DNA of 64,000 bases from assembly GCA_013619105.1 (NCBI GenBank), contig JABXKU010000002.1:1-64000 (forward strand), read 5' to 3'. Positions 15,207 through 24,781 of the stretch are shown here, piece by piece. The position numbers were made by a program, and so were the translations under genes. The stretch is from Desulfuromonadales bacterium. Lineage in GTDB: Bacteria > Desulfobacterota > Desulfuromonadia > Desulfuromonadales > Syntrophotaleaceae. The notes below the pieces were generated by a model. The model was not told where the DNA came from and searched no databases. It saw nothing but the letters and a program-made list of their open reading frames with translations. The first letter of the stretch is position 1. Every line of letters begins with the position of its first letter.

Positions 15207-17966
15207 CTAGAATGGCTTTCCTGGAAACACTTTCCCAACCCTGCATCTGTTGAGAATTTTGAAAAGTTCCATGATCAGCAGCACCGACAAGGCCAATATC
15301 AGCATGCTAAACCACTGAGTCATGGTGACAGGGGACACTCTGAGAGCCTTCTGCATCAGTGGTAAGTGTATGGCCAGTTGATGCACGCTCTGGGCCACCA
15401 GCACGCCGACGATCAGTAGCCGGTTGCGACGAAAGGGAACACCAAAAGCCGAAATACGCTCCGAACGGCAGTTAAAAACATGGACGTTTTCCAAAAGAAC
15501 CATCAGCAACAGGATAAGGTTGCGGGCAGCCACCTCCTGCCACCCCGTCTGGATCAGCCACCACCAAGTGGCGAACGCCGTCAAGCCCATAGCCAGCCCG
15601 GAAACGATACTTTGCTGCACCATCAACCGATCGAATATCCCTTCCGAGGGGCGCCTCGGCGGCTTCTCCATGGCCCCTGGCTCCCCGCCCTCGAAGGCCA
15701 GGGCCACGTCCTGAATGCCATTGGTTACCAAGTTGAGCCAGAGCAGTTGCACCGCCAACAGAGGCAGCGGTAGGCCGGTGCAAAGAGCCAAGGTGAAGAG
15801 GGTGATTTCGGCCGCACCGGTGGAAATGAGCAGATAGATCACCTTGCGGACGTTATCGTAGGCAAAGCGCCCTTCCTCGATCCCTCCTTCGATGGAGGCG
15901 AAGTTGTCATCGACAATGATGAGGGAGGCGGTATCCTTGGCCACGTCGGTACCCGAGCCCATTGCGACTCCGATGTTCGCTCTGCGCAGGGCCGGGGCAT
16001 CGTTCACGCCATCACCGGTGACAGCGACAAAATGACCGAGCCGGCACAAGGCATCGACGATGGCCAGCTTTTGCAGGGGGGACACTCGACTAAAGACCGT
16101 GGCCACCTTAACCCTCTCCAGAAATTGAGGGATCTCGGCGGAACCAATCTCCTCCAATTCGCTGCCGGTAACCATGTCACTGCCACTGCCGGCAATCTCA
16201 AGTTCCCGGGCAATACTCAGGGCCGTCGCCGGATGGTCGCCGGTGATCATGACCACCCTGACACCGGCCCGTTGACATTTCGCTACGGCTTGCTTGGCCT
16301 CGGGGCGCAGAGGGTCGATGAGCCCGATCAGGCCCAAGAAGCAGAGAGGCGGGATCGCCTGCTCGTCCAACTCCGCCGAGCCCCCCCCTACCAAGATGCC
16401 GTGGGCCACGGCGATAACTCGAAAGCCCCCTTCGGCCAACGCCTGGACCTCGTCGCCGATGGTCTCAGGGGCGAGGGGGGCTGTCCCGGTCTGGGCCTGC
16501 ATGGTGCTGCAGAAGGGCAGGATGGCTTCAGGCGCACCTTTGGCCGCGACCTCGATAGTGCCGTTCTGACGGTAAAAGCGGGCTGCGTACCTGTGCTCCG
16601 AAGTGAAAGGGATATCGTGGAGGATTGCGGTTTCGGCAGCAACTGTTGCAGGGTGCAGACTCATTTTGTAGCCCAGGGCCAAAAGGGCCACGTCCACAGC
16701 ATCGCCCTGATGTTCCCATACCCCGCCTTGCTCGGTCAGGCTGGCATCGTTGCATAAAACAGCGGCCCTGGCCAATCGTTCCAGATTCCGGCATTCGGCA
16801 GATTCCGGCTCCTCTCCTTCAATGGTGGTAACCCGCCCGACTCCTGCGTAGCCTTCTCCACTGATAGCGTAGATTTTCCCTCCGGGTAGCCCGACCACCT
16901 TGGCGGTCTGTTTGTTTACCGTCAGGGTCCCGGTTTTGTCGCTAGCGATGCAGGTACAGCTCCCCAAGGCCTCAACCGCTGTCAACTTGCGGACGATCAC
17001 CTGGCGCCGTGCCATACGTGTCGTGGCGATGGACAGGGCGACGGTCATGGCCACCGGCAAACCCTCTGGGATGGCCGACACTGCCAGGGCGACCGCCATG
17101 AAAAATACCTCCGCATAGGAAAGCCCCTTGGCGATAGAGATCGCCGCCAGCACGCCGATGAAACCAAGCACCAGATAACTAATCTGGCGGGCGAAACCTT
17201 CCATGCGGATCAGCAGCGGTGGCTTGGTCGTCTCAGCCAAGGTCACCGCCTTGGCGATCTGCCCCACCTCGGTGCGCAACCCGGTGGCGATCACCACCCC
17301 CCTGCTGCGACCGGAACTTACCGTGGAACCGGCAAAAGCCATGTTGCTGCGTTCGCTCAGTGGCAGATGCTCGGGCAACCGTTCGGTCTGTTTAGCGACC
17401 GACTGGGACTCGCCGGTGAGCAGCGATTCGTCGATGGTCAGATTGTGCGCTTCAAATAGGCGCAGGTCCGCCGGAATGCGGTTGCCCTCTTCCAGCAGGA
17501 CCACATCCCCTGGCACCAGGTCCTCCCCGGCGATTCGCTTCTTACCCCCATCCCGGAGAACCAAGGCATAGATCTGCAGCAGACTCTGCAGGGCGCCGGC
17601 ACTCTGTTCAGCCTTCCACTCCTGAAAAGTGCCGAGTCCGGCGTTGAGGAGGATGACCGCGAAGATAAAGAAGGCATCAGTCGCTTCGCCGATAAACAGG
17701 GAGACGCTGCCGGCCGTCAGTAGAATGTAGATCAGGGGGCTGAGAAACTGATGCAGGAAAATGGTGACGATTCCGGGTGGCTTCTTAGCGGGGAGGCTGT
17801 TGGGGCCGAACTCCGCCAACCGCTCGGCGGCCTGCTCTTCGCTCAAGCCCTCGAGGCTTGACTGAACTTTGGCAAAGACCGCACTCGCTGCCAGCGGGTG
17901 CCAGACGATGCCCGCTTCCTCTTCAGCAAAGGCATCTTGCTGCTTAAGCCAGATGTGGTTTTTCAT
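15207..17966 (-). CDS. P-type cation-transporting ATPase (P2 type)
   Basis: The 919-residue integral membrane pump is complete for the P2 group. Domains in order: an N-terminal cation-ATPase domain (LSEEQAAERLAEFGPNSLPA), the actuator loop with LLTGES, the M4 motif AIPEGLP, the phosphorylation site DKTGTLT, the nucleotide-binding domain, the hinge GDGVNDAPAL, and the M5-M10 bundle. PEGLP in M4 is typical of Ca2+-type pumps. In M6 the segment NLVTNGIQDVALAF has Asn where SERCA pumps have Asp, so ion choice is uncertain (Ca2+, Mn2+ or Na+ possible). GGAGGG lies before the ATG. Just upstream, on the opposite strand, sits IS3-derived sequence, so the native promoter may have been replaced. Confidence 0.92.
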   Translation of the reverse strand: MKNHIWLKQQDAFAEEEAGIVWHPLAASAVFAKVQSSLEGLSEEQAAERLAEFGPNSLPAKKPPGIVTIFLHQFLSPLIYILLTAGSVSLFIGEATDAFFIFAVILLNAGLGTFQEWKAEQSAGALQSLLQIYALVLRDGGKKRIAGEDLVPGDVVLLEEGNRIPADLRLFEAHNLTIDESLLTGESQSVAKQTERLPEHLPLSERSNMAFAGSTVSSGRSRGVVIATGLRTEVGQIAKAVTLAETTKPPLLIRMEGFARQISYLVLGFIGVLAAISIAKGLSYAEVFFMAVALAVSAIPEGLPVAMTVALSIATTRMARRQVIVRKLTAVEALGSCTCIASDKTGTLTVNKQTAKVVGLPGGKIYAISGEGYAGVGRVTTIEGEEPESAECRNLERLARAAVLCNDASLTEQGGVWEHQGDAVDVALLALGYKMSLHPATVAAETAILHDIPFTSEHRYAARFYRQNGTIEVAAKGAPEAILPFCSTMQAQTGTAPLAPETIGDEVQALAEGGFRVIAVAHGILVGGGSAELDEQAIPPLCFLGLIGLIDPLRPEAKQAVAKCQRAGVRVVMITGDHPATALSIARELEIAGSGSDMVTGSELEEIGSAEIPQFLERVKVATVFSRVSPLQKLAIVDALCRLGHFVAVTGDGVNDAPALRRANIGVAMGSGTDVAKDTASLIIVDDNFASIEGGIEEGRFAYDNVRKVIYLLISTGAAEITLFTLALCTGLPLPLLAVQLLWLNLVTNGIQDVALAFEGGEPGAMEKPPRRPSEGIFDRLMVQQSIVSGLAMGLTAFATWWWLIQTGWQEVAARNLILLLMVLLENVHVFNCRSERISAFGVPFRRNRLLIVGVLVAQSVHQLAIHLPLMQKALRVSPVTMTQWFSMLILALSVLLIMELFKILNRCRVGKVFPGKPF

Positions 17967-18059
17967 GGCCCCTCCAGCCCAGCCGCCGAAATGCTCCTGG
18001 TCGTACTGGACGATCTATGAACCTCAACCTGCCCCCATCGTTGTCGCTGCGCAGCCCCT

Positions 18060-18620
18060 GGCCCGCCTCGGGGCTTGGCCAGGCTGCGGCACGGGGTGCG
18101 AGATGAAGCGCTTCATGGTCAGCTTCCAAGGGGATCTGTATCTGGCTGCCATCAAGGATCTCTGGAATCGCGAGATCGGCAGCTACGCCATAAGCCATCG
18201 CACGACGCAGGATCTGCCCGGACGAGCCCCGCTTGGTGCCGTGACGGCCAAGCGCACGCCTGCCGGTTTGATCCACCACTCAGACCGTGGCAGTCAGTAC
18301 GGCTCGCTGAGTTACCAGGTGCTGCTCAAGCAGTTCGGTATGTTGTCATCCATGTGTCGCAAGGGGACCAGTTACGACAACGCGCCAATGGAAAACTTCT
18401 TCGGCACACTCAAGTGCGAACTGGTTCGTCACCGGAAATACCACACTCGCCAAGAAGCGATGGCTGAGATCTTCGAATCCCTTGAATGTATTCTACAACT
18501 GTCAGAGAGACATGCCAGCTTGGGCAACCTTTTTACCATCGACATTGGAGAGGAAATATTTCAGCCGGCAAGGGGCCGCTTGGCCAACATATGGTGTGCA
18601 CTATTGCGGACCGACCTCAA
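18060..18620 (+). pseudogene. Truncated and frameshifted IS3-family transposase
   Basis: The frame encodes the catalytic core of an IS3-type integrase: GDLYLAAIKDLWNREIG, a THxQDLPGR-like helix, LIHHSDRGSQY with the second catalytic Asp, and SYDNAPMENFFGTLKCEL with the catalytic Glu. The orfA part and the first catalytic Asp are missing. Two compensating frameshifts occur around 18480-18510, where FYNCQR and HASLGN lie in different frames. The 3' end (18511-18620) is related to the fragment at 11751-11858. The element is dead. Confidence 0.85.
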
Positions 18621-19060
18621 ACAACCACAACAACGCTGACGCGGACTTAGCACGCCGATTATGCGGGGAGTTGAGATCGCAGAGAAACCTTTCCTGTTAA
18701 TTACTATATCCAGCACAAGAAAGGCCCCACCTGAAAGTCAGGCAGGGCCTTTCCTATTTGTTGCCCTATAATGCGATCCTGGTTGCCCTCAGGATTAATA
18801 ACACATTGTGACTACAGCAAAGGGCGTGCATTAATTCTGAATATCAACTCACGCACACAGCCTTTTTATTTTACTAAACGAGCCATCAATCAAGTCCAAA
18901 AGTTACTGTAAATCCACCTTGCCTGATTGGTGCTAAAATCAGTGGATCGATTTGACCGTCTCTTCGGTGGAGGATCCTCGCTCAGCCAACTACTCGTGAA
19001 AATCGTTCATATCCACCGCATAATACGGACACTACCCCGATGGTCGTTTTGGCTATTCGC
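18621..19060. other. Intergenic stretch with a hairpin, no gene recognised
   Basis: Contains the hairpin at 18719-18753 and otherwise only short frames. It separates the IS remnant from the end of the large regulator gene. I see no clear terminator for that gene. Confidence 0.4.
18719..18753. terminator. GC-rich hairpin, terminator-like
   Basis: GAAAGGCCCCACCTGA pairs with TCAGGCAGGGCCTTTC with two non-Watson-Crick positions. It lies about 100 bases after the IS3 remnant, as does the hairpin at 11883 relative to its IS3 fragment. Confidence 0.6.
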
Positions 19061-22000
19061 CTATGTGGTTTGCTCAAGAAGTTCCTTGGCTTCACGAAGA
19101 TCCAGTGTATCTATTCCCTCACTAAAAAAACGGTAAACCCCTTGCACCAGAGCGCGCGCCTCGATTGGCTTGTTTTGTCGTAGCCATAATCGGGAGAGGC
19201 TGATGGCGGCGCGCAACTCCAGGGATTTGGCCTGTTGCCGGCGGCTGGTGGCCAACGCTTGCTGGAAACAGAATTCAGCGGCGGCCTCGTTGGCAGGGGA
19301 TTGACCGAGCAGGCATTCCCCCTTAAGGCGGTGGAGTTCCGTTTCGACGTGCCGATCACCGAGGGTCTCCATGGCGATGAAGGCTTCTTCAAGGCAGGTG
19401 AGGGCTCTGGAATAATCCCCCTGGTGCAGATGGGTCTCAATAAGCGGTTCGAGAAAGATCAGCGCGACCCCTCCCATTACTGCGCGCATGGTTTCGCAGC
19501 TCTGTAGCATCCGGTTCATCCCGGCAGGTTTCTCTGTCATAACTTGTCCCCATCCCAGCATCAGGTCCGCGCCGGCCTGCCACAGGGGAAAACCCTGTGC
19601 GATGGCCAGGGCCTGGGTCTCTTCGGCCGTGGCAAGGGTCGCTTTTGGCTGGCGCAGGCGTCTTTGCAACAGGCTGATAAAGGTCAGGGCATACCCCAGA
19701 CTGAAGGGATGCTTGAGCTGCCGTGCCAGGGCCAGGGTCTCTTCGCCGGTCTGTAGCGCCAGGTCCGGGCACCCAAGAAACCAGAGAGTCCAGGAGAGGT
19801 AGGCACCGCTAGTGACCCGAACATTTTCGCCGAACTGGCTGATATGTTGCTGATGGTGCTCGGGTTGATAGAGGGCCATGGCTTGTTCCAGGTGCTCGCG
19901 GGCCGAGATAAACTCCCCCTGCCAGAAGAGGATGTTTCCAGTGGCGAAATGCCCCTGTTGGATCTGCACCGGATTGTGGCTGACGCGCCCCATACGCAGA
20001 AGTTGATGAGCCAGTTCCAGCGCATGACCATGGCCCATCCTCGAACTGGCACTGGCCCATAGGCCCCAGGTGGTCCTGAACATGTCCGGGCCACCGCTAC
20101 GCTCGCCTAATTCCATGGCCTGTCGGTAGGCGCTGATCGCTTCGGTCGACCCGTATCCTTGGGTGCTGCAGGCTGCGGAACCGAGCCCCAGCAGTAGATC
20201 GAATTCTAATTGAATTGTGTGAGGAGATTCCTCCAGCTTGCTGATGAGCCCAAGGCCTTCTTTAAAGAGCATCTGGGCTTCCTGACTGGCTGAGTGGAGC
20301 CCAGCCCGAGTCCCGGCTTTAATCCAATAAGTAATGGCCTCGGCGTATTGCCCCGCCAGGGACAGGTGCCGTGCCAGCCTTTCCGGTTGGGTATCGACAA
20401 CCTCAGGGAACTCGGTTTGCAGTATCCGGGCGATATGTTTGTGAGCCTGCTGACGGTCGGTTCTGCTCTGGGATTGGCCGGCAGCATCCTGTATCAGGGC
20501 ATGTTTAAACTGGAAGCACTGATGGGGCATTGTCTGCACCAACCCGGCCTCCAGCAATGTATCCAGCCTTTGCTGCAAGGTCGCTTCATCGAGGGAGGAA
20601 ATCCTTTTTAGCATGCTAAGGCTGAATTCTCCTCCTAGGTTGGCCGCCAGTTGGGCCGTTCTCTTTGCCTCTCCAATGCCGTCTAGGCGCGCTGTCAGCA
20701 GATCGAGCAATGTGACAGGGATGACGGTGTGATTGTCGGGGGCAGCCGAACGTGTCATGGCGGTGAGTTCCTCAACAAACAGTGGCACGCCGTCAGCCCG
20801 CTCGATAATTCGCTCCACCATCTCGCCAGAGAGATCAGCCGCCAGTAGCTTTACCAAGTTCCGTGCCCCTTCATCGAACAGGGGGGGCAGTCTGTACCGA
20901 GAAACTTGAGCTTCGGGCCATGGAGGAGCAAGTTGCGAGCGTGCGCTCATCAGCATCAGTATCGCGCTTTTCGGCACCGCTTCGACCAGCTGTGAAAGCA
21001 GGTCCATGGTAGATGGATCGGCCCAGTGCAGATCTTCAATAACAAGTAACAGGGGCTGCTGCGCCGCAAGATCCATCACGCACTCGACCACTAGGGCATA
21101 GGTTTTTTCACGGTGCTGAGCCGGGGTGAAGGAGGGTTCTTGATAGGGCTCCATCAAAGGGATTGACAGCATGGCGGCCAGCAGGGGGACGGCAATAGGA
21201 TCCCTGCTGACAGTATGGTTTTGTGCGTAGTTGACTAATCTGGAGAAATTGGTTTCAGGTCCGTCTTCAAGGGCGAAGCCGAGAAGTTCCTTGAACATGT
21301 TGATGAAGGGCTGGAGAGGGGATTGGCTAAGTTCGGGGAGACAGCGCAGCTCCCGCACCGAGCAGGACCCATCGCTCAAGCGCTCCTTCAGGCTAAGAAT
21401 CAGGCGTGATTTGCCGATGCCAGCATCGCCCTGCAGCAGCATAACCTTGCCGGAGCCGATGGCTGCTGCTTCCCAGAAATCAATCAGCATAGCCTGTTCG
21501 CTCTGACGCCCACAGAGAGGGGAAAGGGTGGTGGCCGCCTCTAGTCGGGTGTTGGCACCGCTCTCGCCGGTTACTCGGTAAAGCTCTATCGGACGCGAAA
21601 TACCGTGCACGTTCTGTCTGCCCAGGTTAGTGGCAATAAAGTAACCTGCCACGTGGCGTTGGGTCTGGGCGCTGATCAACACTTCTGCTGTTTTGGCCCC
21701 AAAGGGCAGGTGCATGGCAATCTTTGTGGTGGAGCCGATGGCATCGGGGACCCTCGGATCTTTGCCGGTAAGGATGTATCCCGTGTGAACCCCGGCGCAT
21801 ACCCTCAGCCCCTCGAATTTTTCCGCGCAAAGGACTAGGGCCGCCCGCACCGCTTGTCGTGCCGAATCTTCCCTCGCTTGGGGGTAGCCGAAATAGGCCA
21901 ATACCCCACCGCCATGGTTTTGTACCCGGTGGCCGGAAAACCCTGCGAGTAACTCAGCGCAGCGTTGCTGAGGCGCGGACAACAGTCTCATCGCTTCATC

Positions 22001-22918
22001 CGGGTCATCCACTTCGAGGGGGCTCAGCTCGCAATAGAGCACCGTCACCTGCCGACGCACCAATCGTCTTTCGGGGAGGCTCGTATCTTCAATGTTGACT
22101 TGGTTTTTCGGTGCCCGTGATGACTGGCTACCGGAGCGGATGCTTTCAGCTAACAGCTGGGTTTCCGAACTGGGCAGTATCCCCAGTTCTCTCTTCAACA
22201 TGAGGCAGTAACTCTCATGATGGGAGAGGGCCTTTCCTTCTTGCTCATCCTGAGCAAGTAGTCGAATAACCCGCCGGTGCCCTTTATCGTTCCAGGGGTC
22301 GAGTTCCATATAGCGAAGAGCAAATGGAAGTGTTCTAGAAAAAGTACTTCGCGGCTCAAGGCAGTTGCATAGCCGGTCCAGCCGGTGTAGGGCGCGGCGG
22401 TGCATCGTTTCGCGCTGTATCAGCAGCCAGTTCTCAAATTCCCCGCACTCAGGTAGCGAAAAGCCTGCCAGAAATTCTCCCCGATAGAGTCCGGCGGTAT
22501 GCTCCATCCGGGCCAGGCAGATCTCGTGCCGGCCTGGGGATAAGGGGTCGGTGCAGGTCGGGAGGTCTTGGCAGAATTCAGTCAGATCTGAGTGGCACGG
22601 ACCCGCCGGGTCAAATCGGACATACTGACGATCGGTGATCAAGCTGGGGGGGGAGGGGGGCACGCCATTTAAGCATTTTCGAAGATTCAGTAATACCTGT
22701 CGCAGGTTGCTAAGGGCGTCTTTGGCTGGCAGGTCCGGCCAAAAAAGGTCAGCAAGCTTCTGGCGGTTGTGGGCGACCGGTTTGCTGGCCAGGTAGGCCA
22801 GAATGGCGCGCCCTTTCTTATAAGACAGTCCGTCAACTTTTGCGCCATCGCGCTCTAGGGCAAAATCACCGAGTAGGCGCAGGACAAGAGCCGGTTGTTG
22901 GAGAGTTTTTTCGTGCAT
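19061..22918 (-). CDS. Large multi-domain regulator: BTAD (SARP-like) + degenerate cyclase homology + AAA ATPase + TPR
   Basis: The 1285-residue protein has several blocks in order. Residues about 12-100 are a winged-helix OmpR-like DNA-binding domain (GRAILAYLASKPVAHNRQKL, then LFWPD). Residues about 115-270 are a bacterial transcriptional activator domain. Residues about 285-450 are homologous to class III nucleotide cyclases, but the first metal-binding position reads VLYCELS instead of V.F.DI, and the second reads GGGVLAYFG instead of GDG, so the cyclase is probably inactive. An AAA/STAND ATPase follows, with Walker A GDAGIGKSRL near residue 496 and Walker B LLLVIEDLHWAD near residue 622. 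The C-terminal third is TPR-like. It starts 386 bases away from and divergent to the TolC gene. I infer that it controls the secretion locus in response to an unknown signal. Confidence 0.88.
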   Translation of the reverse strand: MHEKTLQQPALVLRLLGDFALERDGAKVDGLSYKKGRAILAYLASKPVAHNRQKLADLFWPDLPAKDALSNLRQVLLNLRKCLNGVPPSPPSLITDRQYVRFDPAGPCHSDLTEFCQDLPTCTDPLSPGRHEICLARMEHTAGLYRGEFLAGFSLPECGEFENWLLIQRETMHRRALHRLDRLCNCLEPRSTFSRTLPFALRYMELDPWNDKGHRRVIRLLAQDEQEGKALSHHESYCLMLKRELGILPSSETQLLAESIRSGSQSSRAPKNQVNIEDTSLPERRLVRRQVTVLYCELSPLEVDDPDEAMRLLSAPQQRCAELLAGFSGHRVQNHGGGVLAYFGYPQAREDSARQAVRAALVLCAEKFEGLRVCAGVHTGYILTGKDPRVPDAIGSTTKIAMHLPFGAKTAEVLISAQTQRHVAGYFIATNLGRQNVHGISRPIELYRVTGESGANTRLEAATTLSPLCGRQSEQAMLIDFWEAAAIGSGKVMLLQGDAGIGKSRLILSLKERLSDGSCSVRELRCLPELSQSPLQPFINMFKELLGFALEDGPETNFSRLVNYAQNHTVSRDPIAVPLLAAMLSIPLMEPYQEPSFTPAQHREKTYALVVECVMDLAAQQPLLLVIEDLHWADPSTMDLLSQLVEAVPKSAILMLMSARSQLAPPWPEAQVSRYRLPPLFDEGARNLVKLLAADLSGEMVERIIERADGVPLFVEELTAMTRSAAPDNHTVIPVTLLDLLTARLDGIGEAKRTAQLAANLGGEFSLSMLKRISSLDEATLQQRLDTLLEAGLVQTMPHQCFQFKHALIQDAAGQSQSRTDRQQAHKHIARILQTEFPEVVDTQPERLARHLSLAGQYAEAITYWIKAGTRAGLHSASQEAQMLFKEGLGLISKLEESPHTIQLEFDLLLGLGSAACSTQGYGSTEAISAYRQAMELGERSGGPDMFRTTWGLWASASSRMGHGHALELAHQLLRMGRVSHNPVQIQQGHFATGNILFWQGEFISAREHLEQAMALYQPEHHQQHISQFGENVRVTSGAYLSWTLWFLGCPDLALQTGEETLALARQLKHPFSLGYALTFISLLQRRLRQPKATLATAEETQALAIAQGFPLWQAGADLMLGWGQVMTEKPAGMNRMLQSCETMRAVMGGVALIFLEPLIETHLHQGDYSRALTCLEEAFIAMETLGDRHVETELHRLKGECLLGQSPANEAAAEFCFQQALATSRRQQAKSLELRAAISLSRLWLRQNKPIEARALVQGVYRFFSEGIDTLDLREAKELLEQTT

Positions 22919-23304
22919 AGGATAAGTTGTTTCGGAAAAACGGGTTGGTTTCTAACGATGTTATAACGCGACTTTGTTAAAAGATATAGTTGGAAATTTT
23001 TCTAATGATAACTACGTACCGATAAACAACTGGGTCATAGCCGGAAAAGGCTACTTGAAACGGCAGATAATTAGAAAAACAGGAGGGACGCATACCTCTT
23101 TTATTGGAGCCTGTCGAAAAAACCTCGAATAGATTAGCGGTAAATAGCATCTACTCTATTGGCAAAGCCAAATTTTAGTTAGCAACCAGTTGATGTCTTG
23201 CGAATGCATCCAATAATTAATATACCCGACATCGCTTCTGCCCGGAATCTAGAGTTTATTTAAGCGAGACCGAGTGATTGTTTGTCCTGCTTTAGGAGGT
23301 TTCA
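22919..23304. promoter_or_regulatory. Divergent intergenic region between the regulator and the TolC gene
   Basis: This AT-rich region must carry promoters for both directions. I see no strong -35/-10 pair. A small inverted repeat TTGGC-AAA-GCCAA lies at 23159-23171 and could be an operator. An excellent Shine-Dalgarno sequence (TTTAGGAGG) ends 8 bases before the TolC ATG. Confidence 0.4.
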
Positions 23305-24675
23305 ATGATTCAGAACAATGGAAAGCGCAGATCACCCCGCTGGGCATTTTTCGTTGGGTTGGCGGTGTCGTTGATAACAGTCGTTTCGCCGGTGCAGGCG
23401 GCTGGTTTGCTCGAGGTCTACCAGCAGGCGCTACGGAATGACCCGCAGTTTCAGGCCGCCCGCTTTGAACACCAAGCCGCCACCGAGGCAAGGCCCCAAG
23501 CCTGGGCCGGGTTGCTCCCCACGCTCGGCTTCTCCTATGACTATTCTGACACCAGCCAAGACATTGTCAGCAGCGACAATACTGTATTTGCTTCGGGGAA
23601 TACCAGCTTTGGGACCACATCGTACACCCTGAGTCTTACCCAATCAGTTTTTCGTTATGCGTCCTTGGTCCGCCTCGGCCAGGCCAAGGTAGAAGTGCAG
23701 CGGGCCGACGTGCAACTCGATGTAGCCCTGCAGGAGTTGATGTTGCGGGTTTCGGAAACATACCTGCGGGCACTGGCGACCCAGGATCAGTTAGTTTTTG
23801 CCCAAGCAGAGCAGACCGCCGACGAAAGGCATTTTGAGCTGGCCGAGGGGCGATATGAGATGGGGTTGGCGCCCATCACTGACCTGCACGATGCCAAAGC
23901 GCGATTGGCGATGGTGCAAGCCAGAACCATCGAAGCGGAGAACCTGCTCGACGACGCCCTGCAGGCGTTGCGAGAGCTGACCGGCGAAGAGGTTGTCGAC
24001 ATTTTGGCATTACCGGTGGAGATTGAACTCAAGGGCCCAGAGCCGGCCCAGATCAAGCACTGGGTCGACGCGTCTTTACAGCAGAACCTGGCACTCGAAG
24101 CGCAGCGGTTGGCGGTTAAGGTGGCCGAAAAAGAAGTGGCGCGGCAACGGGCCGGGCACTATCCGACTATCGATTTTACTGGTCAGTTTAACAATGAAGA
24201 GACCGACGGCACCCTATTCGGCGGTGGCAGCGAAGTCGAGACCCTGAAATTGATGCTGCAGCTTCATGTCCCCATTTACGAAGGGGGGATGGTTAATTCA
24301 CGGGCCCGTCAAGCCATGAGCCTGAAGAAGAAGACAGCCCAGGATCTGGTGCGCGAAGTGCGGTCGGTCATGCGTCAGGCCCGCTCCGCTTACCTCGGCG
24401 TCCAGAGCGCTATCAGTCGGGTGCAAGCCCTCGAGCAAGCGGTGGTCTCCCAGCGGTTGGCCCTTGAGGCCAAGCAGGAGGGGTTCCGGTCCGGCTTGTA
24501 TACCGGCCTGGCGATACTCGACGCCGAACGCGATTTGTACCAGGCCAAGCAGGAATATGCCTCAGCGCGCTACGACTACCTGCTTAACAGCCTGCGGCTC
24601 AAGCAGACGGCTGGCACCTTAAAATTCGAGGATCTTGTGCAGGTCGGGGCAATCTTTATCCAACCTGAAAAGTAG
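23305..24675 (+). CDS. TolC-family outer membrane protein, type I secretion channel
   Basis: The 456-residue protein has a signal peptide (basic start, hydrophobic core, cleavage after SPVQA near residue 32). Two outer-membrane efflux repeats follow, each beginning with LLEVYQQALRNDPQFQAA-like helices. Other typical segments are LSLTQSVFRY and LQLHVPIYEGG (outer-membrane strand plus equatorial region), and a long C-terminal helix with DAERDLYQAKQEYASARYDY. Its length and layout match TolC/LapE-type channels that work with an ABC transporter and a fusion protein. It lies 106 bases upstream of the giant RTX gene in the same direction, so I infer that it exports that protein. The inner-membrane partners are not in the window. 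Confidence 0.93.
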   Translation: MIQNNGKRRSPRWAFFVGLAVSLITVVSPVQAAGLLEVYQQALRNDPQFQAARFEHQAATEARPQAWAGLLPTLGFSYDYSDTSQDIVSSDNTVFASGNTSFGTTSYTLSLTQSVFRYASLVRLGQAKVEVQRADVQLDVALQELMLRVSETYLRALATQDQLVFAQAEQTADERHFELAEGRYEMGLAPITDLHDAKARLAMVQARTIEAENLLDDALQALRELTGEEVVDILALPVEIELKGPEPAQIKHWVDASLQQNLALEAQRLAVKVAEKEVARQRAGHYPTIDFTGQFNNEETDGTLFGGGSEVETLKLMLQLHVPIYEGGMVNSRARQAMSLKKKTAQDLVREVRSVMRQARSAYLGVQSAISRVQALEQAVVSQRLALEAKQEGFRSGLYTGLAILDAERDLYQAKQEYASARYDYLLNSLRLKQTAGTLKFEDLVQVGAIFIQPEK

Positions 24676-24781
24676 TTTGCATCAGTAAGTTTTAACAGTT
24701 TTACCATGCGTTCCCATACAGGGTTCATCGGTCCACCGGGAACAGTGCATAAAATATTATAAAGTCAGGTAGGGGGCTTTC

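Noticed and set aside
16032-16757. 241-codon plus-strand frame across the ATPase gene
   Set aside because: It lies entirely within conserved ATPase domains on the other strand and has no recognisable product.
8770-18760. Chromosomal integron cassette array (single genes each followed by an imperfect palindrome)
   Set aside because: The hairpins lack the paired RYYYAAC/GTTRRRY core sites of attC, genes lie on both strands, and no integrase gene is present.
18927-19136. 69-codon plus-strand frame
   Set aside because: Overlaps the end of the regulator gene on the other strand and has no ribosome site or conserved features.
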